Assembly: GCA_036654795.1 (NCBI GenBank)
Contig: JAVVRI010000003.1
Span: forward strand, 1 to 47,699
Origin: JAVVRI01 sp036654795
GTDB taxonomy: Bacteria > Bacteroidota > Bacteroidia > Bacteroidales > Tannerellaceae
DNA length: 47,699 nucleotides
Reading direction: 5' to 3'
In this document: in pieces, positions 41,403 to 47,699 of the stretch
Layout: every line of letters starts with the position of its first letter
Numbering within the stretch: position 1 is the stretch's first letter
The notes under the pieces: generated by a model
What the model was told of the DNA's origin: nothing
The model's database searches: none
What the model saw: the letters and a program-made list of their open reading frames with translations, nothing else
Program-made: the position numbers and the translations under genes

Positions 41403-41452
41403 AAAGAGAAGGGCTGCGTCATAAACTAAGTAATGACGCAGCCCCTCTTTTT
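41403..41452. terminator. Bidirectional terminator
   Basis: GGGCTGCGTCAT pairs perfectly with ATGACGCAGCCC, extended by AAAGAG/CTCTTT arms, around a 10-nt loop, and is followed by T residues on both strands. It separates the nhaD unit from the convergent HAD gene. Confidence 0.92.
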
Positions 41453-41469
41453 TGGTGTGCTCCCGGAGA

Positions 41470-42108
41470 CTACCATTTCAAATAATCCTCGAACGTGACA
41501 TGTTCAAAGTTGGGAATTACTTCATATACTTTGTCTCTCAGCGATTCGGGCGGATTGGTGGTGCTCAGCCCTATTACACGCATACCAGCTGCTGTGCCTG
41601 ATTGGATGCCGGCAAAGGAATCTTCGAACACCAAGCAGTCGGAAGGATCGCTATGCAAGTCGGCTGCCCCAAGCAGATAACACATTGGGTCGGGCTTACC
41701 TTGAGTAATGCGGTCTGCCGTAACGATGCTGTCAAACAGATGTCCTATCTTTAGTAGTTTGAAGGCACGTTCCACTTTTAGGTCGTCCGAACTGGTTACC
41801 AATCCAATCTTTACGCCCTGCGCTTTCAGCATTTCCAAAAACTCGATGGAGCCGGGCATGGGCGGAATAGGCATTATACATTCATAGTCAAAAGACTCTT
41901 TAACGACTTTCTGGCGGAATTCCTCGGAGTAATCGCCAAAGTAAGTACTCAAGATGTTGGGAAGTGTGGTGCCCTTGATGACATGGGCAAAGTGTTCTAT
42001 GCCTATGCCGTATCGTATAGAGGCTTCATCCCAGAACAGATCGTAAATCGGTTCTGTGTCCACTACGACACCATCAAAATCGAAAAGAGCTGTTTTCAGT
42101 TGCTTCAT
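41470..42108 (-). CDS. HAD-superfamily phosphatase (beta-phosphoglucomutase-like)
   Basis: 212-aa cytoplasmic HAD subfamily IA hydrolase. Motif I DFDGVVVDTEP has the nucleophile and acid/base aspartates, motif II is LVTSSDD, motif III the lysine of GKPDP, and motif IV VFEDSFAGIQSG. A helical cap (about residues 16-85) lies after motif I. Such enzymes dephosphorylate small sugar phosphates or isomerise phosphosugars. The DxDx(V/T) form and cap size fit the beta-PGM/YcjU group, but phosphatase and mutase cannot be told apart here. It is divergent from the DUF1080 lipoprotein gene, with facing -7 boxes 13 bp apart. Confidence 0.9.
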   Translation of the reverse strand: MKQLKTALFDFDGVVVDTEPIYDLFWDEASIRYGIGIEHFAHVIKGTTLPNILSTYFGDYSEEFRQKVVKESFDYECIMPIPPMPGSIEFLEMLKAQGVKIGLVTSSDDLKVERAFKLLKIGHLFDSIVTADRITQGKPDPMCYLLGAADLHSDPSDCLVFEDSFAGIQSGTAAGMRVIGLSTTNPPESLRDKVYEVIPNFEHVTFEDYLKW

Positions 42109-42141
42109 AGATAATCATTGTCAATTATAGAATTCTGTGTG

Positions 42142-42149
42142 CAAAGGTA
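42142..42149 (-). promoter_or_regulatory. -7 box of the HAD gene
   Basis: CAAAGGTA reads TACCTTTG on the minus strand, 33 nt before the ATG. It is part of a closely spaced divergent promoter pair. Confidence 0.6.
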
Positions 42150-42162
42150 CGGTTATTTCTTT

Positions 42163-42170
42163 TATCTTTG
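42163..42170 (+). promoter_or_regulatory. -7 box of the DUF1080 lipoprotein gene
   Basis: TATCTTTG, consensus. It begins 13 bp from the divergent HAD -7 box, so the two polymerases would compete for the same region. Confidence 0.6.
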
Positions 42171-42218
42171 TGCGCGAACACGGATTAACCGACTATAAAG
42201 TCCTAATAGAAATACAAA

Positions 42219-43028
42219 ATGAAAACATTATTGACATGCGCAGCGGTATCGGCTGCTTTGCTTTGCGGTTGTAACGCAAAAAGTACACAAAACGTTGAGA
42301 CGGAAGCTCCCGTAGCAGAAGCTGCGGCATCGGTTCCGGCTATTAACCAACTGACCGAACAGGAGAAAGCGGATGGTTGGAAACTATTATTCGATGGCAC
42401 TACGACCAGCGGATGGCGGGGTGCCCACAAAGAGGCCTTCCCTGAGCATGGCTGGAAGGTTGCCGATGGTGAGCTGATCGTACTCAGTTCGGACGGTAGC
42501 GAGTCTACCAACGGCGGTGATATCGTCTCTGTCGGCGAGTATAGCTGCTTTGAGTTAAGCGTTGATTTTAAGATAACGGAAGGTGCCAATAGCGGCATCA
42601 AGTATTTTGTTACCGAGAAAGAGAAGCAAAAGGGCTCAGCTTTTGGTTTGGAATTTCAGATACTGGACGATGCTCACCATCCGGATGCAAAACTCTTTAC
42701 CACCTTTCCCGGTAGCCGTACGTTGGCAAGCTTGTATGACTTAAAGAAGAGCGAAAACGTCTCCTTTAACGGCATAGGGGAATGGAACACAGCCACCGTC
42801 AAGGTGCTTCCCGGCAACCATGTGGAACATTGGCTGAACGGCGCAAAGGTGTTGGAATATGAGCGCGGTTCAAAAGAGTTTCGCGACTTGGTAAAGGGCA
42901 GCAAGTATGCCGCCGCTGCTTATAACGAGACCGGACTTTTCGGCGAAGCAACCATCGGACGAATTCTTTTGCAGGATCATGGCAACGAAGTAGCCTTCCG
43001 CAACATAAAGATCAAGGAGCTAAAGTAG
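42219..43028 (+). CDS. DUF1080 lipoprotein (3-keto-disaccharide hydrolase-type)
   Basis: 269-aa lipoprotein: the signal peptide ends in a lipobox (LLCGC, Cys18), followed by an Ala/Glu/Val linker. One DUF1080 jelly-roll domain covers about residues 50-268: WKLLFDGTTTSGWRG, HGWKVADGELIV, CFELSVDFKITEGANSGIKYF, FGLEFQILDD and the terminal AFRNIKIKEL. Proteins of this family hydrolyse 3-keto-glucosides or bind polysaccharides at the surface. This one is more divergent from the 14445-15236 paralogue than a recent duplicate would be, keeping mainly the NSGI and QILDD core. An 8-bp hairpin that includes both stop codons links it to the convergent glycosyltransferase. Confidence 0.88.
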   Translation: MKTLLTCAAVSAALLCGCNAKSTQNVETEAPVAEAAASVPAINQLTEQEKADGWKLLFDGTTTSGWRGAHKEAFPEHGWKVADGELIVLSSDGSESTNGGDIVSVGEYSCFELSVDFKITEGANSGIKYFVTEKEKQKGSAFGLEFQILDDAHHPDAKLFTTFPGSRTLASLYDLKKSENVSFNGIGEWNTATVKVLPGNHVEHWLNGAKVLEYERGSKEFRDLVKGSKYAAAAYNETGLFGEATIGRILLQDHGNEVAFRNIKIKELK

Positions 43029-43053
43029 AATTACTACGATTGCGCTTCTACTT
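43023..43053. terminator. Weak hairpin at convergent gene ends
   Basis: AAGTAGAA and TTCTACTT form an 8-bp stem whose arms contain the stop codons of both convergent genes. It lacks a T run, so its strength as a terminator is doubtful. Confidence 0.4.
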
Positions 43054-44811
43054 GCGTACGAACTGGCTTAGAACAATCTTCTGGTTGATGTCGGTTACTT
43101 GGTTCTCGGTGGTGGACAATAGGTTGAATGTGTATTTGTCACCATAGTTTTCCATCACCTTGACCATCTCTTTTTCTCCGGACAGGAAGTATCCCTTGTC
43201 CGGATTTTCTTTTTCAAAGTTTCTGAACATGTTGCCCATATAGAAGTTTAACGCATATAGGTTGCGATACTGCTTCGGGTTGTTCGTAACGTAAACGTTC
43301 TCTTTGTTGAGCGGATAAGTCTTCATGATCATGTTGGCAAAAGGACGCGCCGAACCCCCTTTGCGAACGCCTAACATGATAATTCCATCCACCATAATGT
43401 TGATCATGAATGTCAGCGCAATGGTGGCATATAGTATCTTGATGTTGATCTTCTTGAACATCTGATAGCAGACCGTTAGCAGTGTGGCAAAGGTGACTGT
43501 CACAATACAATTTGTTAGCAGCGTGGCCGATGACAGTATGGCCGTGACGGCGCGGACAGTCTCCAAGGTGGAAGCGCGGTCGGTATATTGAGAGACGATG
43601 CTATTCGGATCAATCACTCCCCCCATGGTTAACACAATCGCAATTAACACTACGGTCACGAGCGAAGCCAAGAAGGCGGCAAAGAGGCGGGTTACCTTCG
43701 TGCGGTATTCCGTCAGATAAATGACGTATTGCGTCAAAAACAGCGCAATGAACGGATAGGCCGGCATCAGGTAAACGCTCCGTTTGCTGGAGGGTATGGA
43801 GTAGAAAAAGAGAATACACACCAATGCCACCAAGCTGAACAGCTTTACCTTTTCCATCGAGCGGATACGCATCCAGGCATCTTTCAGTAGCTCCTTTACG
43901 GACAGGGTGGGCTTGTGTAGCTTCAGTCCGAAGAGAGAGAAGACGAAAAAGATCGTCCAAGGCACAAAGCCGGCAGCCAACGTCACGAAGTTATAATACA
44001 CTCCGTTCTCATGCCCCAACTCGTAGTTTATGGTTGGATTGTCGAGGTGGAAGAAGCGGCCGAAATTCTCAGCCAGCACTACGTTCAGGAAGTCATCGCC
44101 GCCCTGTTTCCAAGCCGCTACGTACCATAGCAGAGGCAGGAAGAGAGAGGACACCCCGATATAAAACAGAGACTTAATGATTGTGAGCAAGCTATAACGG
44201 TTTAGCATCAGCAGGTAGACGCCAAACACAAATAGTGGAAGGATCACCCCGACCGGTCCTTTCGTCAGCACTGCCAGTCCCAGCAGGATAGGTATGACGA
44301 CAGGCAAGCCCTTCAGCTCCACCTTATCTTCCCATCGGAAGAGCTGAAACAGTCCGAGTACGATAAAAGTAGTCAGTAGCATGTCCACGCGTGTCGTCAT
44401 GGCCGCCCGGTGTATTTCTATACAAGTAGCCAATAGGAGCGTCGATATAAAAGCTTGTTGAAACTTGACTCGTTTTCCGAAGAAGACCAGCACAAAACCC
44501 ATCAAGACAATAAAAGCAAGTGCAGAGGGCAGGCGGGAAGTAAATTCCGAAACATACCCTTGTGGATAGGAGAAGGCAGCCATGAGCCAATGAGCCATCG
44601 GCGGCTTATACGCAAACTCGTTAGCATAGGCTTGTGGCAACACCCAATTGCCTGTTTCGAGCATTGAGATGGCAACACTAGCCTCGCGCGGTTCTCCTTT
44701 TGTCGAGAAGTCGCCCAGACCAATCCACGGCAACACTGAGATGATACAGATGACCACCATCATGGTTACCGGCTTTTGCAGATAAAGATATTGAAGAGTA
44801 GGTGTACGCAT
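43048..44811 (-). CDS. ArnT/PMT-like membrane glycosyltransferase
   Basis: 587-aa GT-C fold integral membrane protein with about twelve hydrophobic segments. The first periplasmic loop carries the acidic motif in STKGEPREASVA and is followed by NWVLPQAYANEFAYKPPMAHW, characteristic of ArnT (aminoarabinose transferase) and dolichyl-phosphate-mannose-type transferases. The enzyme should move a sugar from an undecaprenyl or polyprenyl phosphate carrier to a periplasmic acceptor such as lipid A, a glycan or a protein. Donor and acceptor cannot be inferred. The C-terminal soluble part (about 470-587) contains NVYVTNNPKQYRNLYALNFY. It stands alone; no lipid A gene is nearby. Confidence 0.88.
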   Translation of the reverse strand: MRTPTLQYLYLQKPVTMMVVICIISVLPWIGLGDFSTKGEPREASVAISMLETGNWVLPQAYANEFAYKPPMAHWLMAAFSYPQGYVSEFTSRLPSALAFIVLMGFVLVFFGKRVKFQQAFISTLLLATCIEIHRAAMTTRVDMLLTTFIVLGLFQLFRWEDKVELKGLPVVIPILLGLAVLTKGPVGVILPLFVFGVYLLMLNRYSLLTIIKSLFYIGVSSLFLPLLWYVAAWKQGGDDFLNVVLAENFGRFFHLDNPTINYELGHENGVYYNFVTLAAGFVPWTIFFVFSLFGLKLHKPTLSVKELLKDAWMRIRSMEKVKLFSLVALVCILFFYSIPSSKRSVYLMPAYPFIALFLTQYVIYLTEYRTKVTRLFAAFLASLVTVVLIAIVLTMGGVIDPNSIVSQYTDRASTLETVRAVTAILSSATLLTNCIVTVTFATLLTVCYQMFKKINIKILYATIALTFMINIMVDGIIMLGVRKGGSARPFANMIMKTYPLNKENVYVTNNPKQYRNLYALNFYMGNMFRNFEKENPDKGYFLSGEKEMVKVMENYGDKYTFNLLSTTENQVTDINQKIVLSQFVRK

Positions 44812-44908
44812 AAGTTTTGTATAATGGGGCTCTTGCCCCGGTTATTCATTAAAAAGAAAGTACAAAAGAACGATATTTTACCGACTTTTCCTGCCTTTTA
44901 GCAACTTT

Positions 44909-46474
44909 TTATGTTCCTAACGATTCTTTGATAGCTTCGCGAATGGCTTCTGCGTCTTCTTTGTTTTCTTTTAAAATGGAGATAATCAGGTTTAAATAGC
45001 TCTCCTTGTTGCTGATACCGCAAATGTTGCATAGGCGACTTTGGGGTAGCATGCCCTTTTGGTTGTATACGCGGAGGATGCTTTGATAATCTTCCGTGTC
45101 AACATAATGCTCGAAATGAACCTTGATTTCCTGGTAAATATCCTTTACGTGGATGTTCTCGCGGATCGATTCGATGTGTTCGGACAGCTGCTCGACGGAG
45201 GTTATTTTCCGATCGACTGTTGTTTCCAGCTTTTTGCGGACATAATGCTTGGCATGCAGGATTACTTGGGCTTCTATCTCTTTATCGAATAGCTTTACGA
45301 TGTTCTCCTTTACTTGGCTGAACACTTCGTCCGGATCTTTCATCAGGCGGCGGGCTACGGTTTTTATTACGGCCTCAATCAGTAGCAGGTTTTCTACTTC
45401 GGCTACGTTGGGCACATAGATGTGTTGTTCGCGTAGGTAGTCTATTTCGCCCTGTGTGCGGCGGTCTCGGTCAACGATTCCTTTACAATCCAGCGTGTGG
45501 AAGTCTTTTAGGTTAGCAATGGCTTTGGTTGTTTCGATCACTTTCTGGCATCCGCCCATCGGCTTGACCAGATAACCCGGGAAGATTAGCGGATAAAGGC
45601 GGCTATCAATGCTGTTCGAGTCCGTCCCTTCAATGAAAAGAATTGGTTTCCGACTGCCAAGAATCTCCATGTAGACCTCTTCGGGGAAGGTTTCGTTGTT
45701 TTCAATCAGCTCATAGTCCCACACATGGGTATCCGCGTTGTAGCTGCGAATCCAAATTCGTTTACCGTTCGAGCGGTTGGCTGCAAAGTCGATGTCGTTT
45801 GTCATGTAGACGAAGGTACAATCCGGTCGACTCTCCTCGAGGGCGTCCCATAATGTGTTTTTGATGGAGTTATGTAGTAAAATCTCCGGCTCCTCAATGA
45901 TCAGGAGAGCGTCCGGACGGGCACACAACACAGCGCCTATCAAGTAAAACACAATCTTTTCTCCGTCGCTCATCCGTTCGGCCGTATAGCTGCTACAGTT
46001 TCTGCTGGTAGAGGTCAGCTCAATAAAACCAGATTTGCGCACCAGTCGGTTGTGAGGAAACATCTTCTCCCACAGGCTTTGAATACGGTCGATGCGAGTA
46101 ACGGGTGGTCGTTCGTTCGGGTTCGTTTTGCATAGTTCCTTATAATTTACGGCGGCTTCGAACTCTTCGCTTTGCAGGCGGAGGATCAGCTTTTCGTAGT
46201 CCGAGAGGCGGGGCATAAAGAGGCGTTCGGTAATCATGGATTGCAAGCGTGTTAGTTCGTTGCCATTTGCGTTTACCTCTTCGTTGCGAATAAACAGAGA
46301 GCGCATCCCGGATATGTTTTCACCAATTCCGGCATATCGCTCCAATAAATCTCTACCAAACGAACTTTTACCGGCGCCATTGGCACCGACTATAACGAGT
46401 ACGCTTGTTTCCAACAGGATAGAGGCTGTCTCGTTTAGTTTTGATGGGAGTATTAATTCCATAGGTCTTATCAT
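44909..46474 (-). CDS. AAA ATPase-DUF4435 (OLD-like TOPRIM) protein
   Basis: 521-aa protein. An ABC/SMC-like ATPase part shows Walker A GANGAGKSS (30-38), a signature-like MSDGEK (168-173) and Walker B LLIIEEPE (190-197). The C-terminal DUF4435 region has the TOPRIM-like acidic residues Glu282 (FIEGTD) and Asp335/Asp337 (GIVDRDRR), then Glu359/Glu361 (VAEVENLL). This matches the OLD-nuclease logic (ATPase plus TOPRIM) seen in phage-defence proteins, with DUF4435 in place of the usual domain. It stands alone beside a non-coding region, with no partner helicase. A TATCTTTA box lies just upstream. ATG 46474 and ATG 46462 are both possible starts; both leave the motifs intact. Confidence 0.82.
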   Translation of the reverse strand: MIRPMELILPSKLNETASILLETSVLVIVGANGAGKSSFGRDLLERYAGIGENISGMRSLFIRNEEVNANGNELTRLQSMITERLFMPRLSDYEKLILRLQSEEFEAAVNYKELCKTNPNERPPVTRIDRIQSLWEKMFPHNRLVRKSGFIELTSTSRNCSSYTAERMSDGEKIVFYLIGAVLCARPDALLIIEEPEILLHNSIKNTLWDALEESRPDCTFVYMTNDIDFAANRSNGKRIWIRSYNADTHVWDYELIENNETFPEEVYMEILGSRKPILFIEGTDSNSIDSRLYPLIFPGYLVKPMGGCQKVIETTKAIANLKDFHTLDCKGIVDRDRRTQGEIDYLREQHIYVPNVAEVENLLLIEAVIKTVARRLMKDPDEVFSQVKENIVKLFDKEIEAQVILHAKHYVRKKLETTVDRKITSVEQLSEHIESIRENIHVKDIYQEIKVHFEHYVDTEDYQSILRVYNQKGMLPQSRLCNICGISNKESYLNLIISILKENKEDAEAIREAIKESLGT

Positions 46475-46935
46475 CTTTATATCTGTGGTAAAGATAGTAT
46501 ATTTCTTGAAAATTCAGTTATAAGTAATCATACAATCAGGGCAGCTATATCTAATTTTCGCTGATTTATTTTACAAGACGTATCCAGTCAATTTGTCAAA
46601 ATGATAATTTATCTCTCCCAAGAGTGGCTTATTTCGGACGAGAGAGAGGTTGCTGACTTTCGCGGGAGTTTTGAAGGGGTTGTGCTTTGACTAAAAGATG
46701 GTGATTCTTGATTTTTGTTTTACGATTGTCTGCCTAATACTCTGTTTCCTGTTCGATTTGATTGGTTTTGTTCTGTATTGTCTTGGCAAATGATAGTTCG
46801 AATAAGACATTCATTTGGTGCGATCTAGCGATTAAAAACTGTTGTTTAGCATGTTTTTTAATCTGAAAATTGCCATAATCCAACGAATAGATACCTTATT
46901 TAACTAAAAAAGCCCGCTTATGTTTCTCAAAAACG

Positions 46936-47001
46936 TCGTTATCTTTTTGGAAAAACATAACGATGTTCTTCCAAAACCATCGTTATCTTTTTGAAAAGTG
47001 C
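46936..47001. repeat. 22-bp-period intergenic array
   Basis: Units start at 46936 and 46980 (both TCGTTATCTTTTTG) with a partly inverted unit between them at 46958 (TAACGATGTTCTTCC). The middle unit pairs with its neighbours through CGTTAT/ATAACG, TTTTGGAA/TTCCAAAA and AACGATG/CATCGTT. A degenerate unit precedes it at 46914. Confidence 0.78.
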
Positions 47002-47079
47002 CTATTAGCAACCAGAAATGTTAATAAATCCTCTCTTTTTTTTGCTAGAATTGCGTATTTAATAGATATGCGTGTTTTT

Positions 47080-47124
47080 AAAAAGCCCAATAATGGATCA
47101 ATTTGATCTATTATTGGGCTTTTT
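47080..47124. terminator. Strong terminator hairpin
   Basis: AAAAAGCCCAATAAT pairs perfectly with ATTATTGGGCTTTTT; the stem continues inward through a G-T wobble and GATCA/TGATC to a 3-nt loop. It suits transcription ending from the partial gene on the right (minus strand). Confidence 0.88.
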
Positions 47125-47213
47125 AATGTCATTTGGGTAAATCGGAATCATCTACAATCAGTACCGTGGGCAAATCACCTTTCTAGGGAAGAGAGGGAGG
47201 AGAGAGAAGGCGG

Positions 47214-47699
47214 TCAGCCCACCAGCCAGCGGTCGATGTTACGATCCGCGGCGCTGAAGGAAGCACCTACTTTTACGAAGGTACGGCCGTCGGCGGTGTA
47301 AGGGATCAGGTAGCCTTTGTCGTCTATCTGGCTGAGGGCGGCTTCGGCGGTGCCGTCCAACTTAAATTCGAATACGTAAATGTAGTTCGGCGTCTTCACT
47401 ACCGCATCGGCACGTCCCTTAGCACTGTGCACTTCGGCTTCGGTAAACTGCCCCATCAACTTGAACACGAGGTAGAACACTACCTGATAGTGGCGTTCCG
47501 TCTTTTCGTTCAGTTCGTAGGGGAAGTCGGCGAAGAAAGCTTTCAGGCGTGTTAGAAACGCTTCCGTCCGGCCGGCCCACAAATCATCGACAAACCGTCC
47601 GATATAGAAGGGCGTTTCCGAAGCGGGCAGCGGCACGTAAAACGGCGCTACGAAGTTCAGAAAACCATACTTCACCTCTTCGTTCGGGAAGCCGAGGGT
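47214..47699 (-). CDS. AAA-ATPase/PD-(D/E)XK nuclease-like protein, C-terminal part (partial)
   Basis: The minus-strand frame is open to the window edge, so the gene continues beyond it. The visible 161 residues begin TLGFPNEEVKYGFLNF, the join typical of the AAA-ATPase-like (PF09820) plus PDDEXK_9 (PF08011, DUF1703) proteins that occur in many copies in Bacteroides. The nuclease-fold core YIYVFEFKLDGTAEAALSQI carries the E-x-K motif, followed by the strand GRTFVKVGASF. An internal GTG at 47673-47675 is not a real start, because family sequence continues upstream. Members are linked to mobile or defence functions without a settled activity. Confidence 0.88.
   Translation of the reverse strand, partial: TLGFPNEEVKYGFLNFVAPFYVPLPASETPFYIGRFVDDLWAGRTEAFLTRLKAFFADFPYELNEKTERHYQVVFYLVFKLMGQFTEAEVHSAKGRADAVVKTPNYIYVFEFKLDGTAEAALSQIDDKGYLIPYTADGRTFVKVGASFSAADRNIDRWLVG

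Larger units (their letters stand above)
46475..47213. other. 739-bp non-coding region
   Basis: No ORF worth calling is seen. It contains the -7 region of the DUF4435 gene, AT-rich sequence with degenerate CTCTC/GAGAG palindromic pieces near 46613-46670, a 22-bp-period array (46936-47001) and a strong terminator (47080-47124). No gene on the plus strand within the window would need that terminator; it may serve the partial gene at the right edge. Confidence 0.6.

Noticed and set aside
46613..46670. Seventh periodic array in the 46.5-47.2 kb gap
   Set aside because: CTCTC/GAGAG pieces and two TTTCG motifs are present, but their spacing is 26 bp and the units do not align well.
1..47699. tRNA, rRNA, tmRNA, insertion sequence or prophage
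   Set aside because: No TPsiC-arm-like sequence with an acceptor stem, no rRNA core sequence, no transposase motif or phage structural gene was seen on either strand.

Overview
The window looks like a chromosomal segment of a gut-type Bacteroidales bacterium (Bacteroides, Phocaeicola or a near relative). The signs are: many promoters with the Bacteroidetes -7 element TAnnTTTG, few clear Shine-Dalgarno sequences, lipoproteins with Bacteroidetes-style signal peptides, DUF1080 sugar-hydrolase paralogues, a eukaryote-like GT3 glycogen synthase beside an alpha-glucan phosphorylase, and a tiny basic ribosome-associated ORF next to an HU gene. It is mostly housekeeping sequence. I see no rRNA, tRNA, CRISPR array, insertion sequence or prophage.

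Layout. 1-1.5 kb: the first codons of a leftward gene (probably an Rpn-type nuclease), cdd, and a small secreted protein. 1.5-9.4 kb, leftward: phosphoglucomutase, an M23 peptidase, a secreted EEP-fold hydrolase coupled to a beta-helix lipoprotein, and dipeptidase pepD. 9.5-13.1 kb: a small membrane protein with an OmpH/Skp-like chaperone, then a leftward FtsB/DivIC-like gene divergent from dnaX. 13.1-16.5 kb, leftward: an acyltransferase-3, a DUF1080 protein, and queC-queF behind a probable preQ1-I riboswitch. 16.7-22.6 kb: a FadL-type porin, then glycogen phosphorylase (split only by a 10-N assembly gap) and glycogen synthase. 22.7-27.7 kb: an acyltransferase pair, an omega-amidase-like nitrilase overlapping an AmpG-like permease, and a convergent sensor kinase. 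27.8-32.1 kb, leftward: dnaK behind a sigma-54-like promoter, RNase G, a 29-residue basic protein and HU. 32.2-37.6 kb, rightward: mutY, uvrD/pcrA, a SIMPL protein and nfo, a DNA-repair neighbourhood. 37.8-41.4 kb: nhaD, a C69 dipeptidase and a beta-barrel protein in one tight operon. 41.5-47.7 kb: a HAD phosphatase divergent from a DUF1080 lipoprotein, an ArnT-like glycosyltransferase, an AAA-DUF4435 (OLD-like) ATPase, a 739-bp non-coding stretch, and the C-terminus of an AAA/PD-(D/E)XK protein cut by the window end.

The most interesting signals lie between or inside ordinary genes. Six intergenic arrays differ in sequence but share a 21-22 bp period and inverted internal symmetry, and two of them show a compensatory base change. 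A preQ1-I aptamer sits directly in front of queC. An A10 tract in dnaX lies where a truncated gamma subunit would end. A near-consensus sigma-54 promoter precedes dnaK. An interlocked set of inverted repeats lies between nfo and nhaD. The glycogen phosphorylase frame break is explained by an arbitrary-length N gap.
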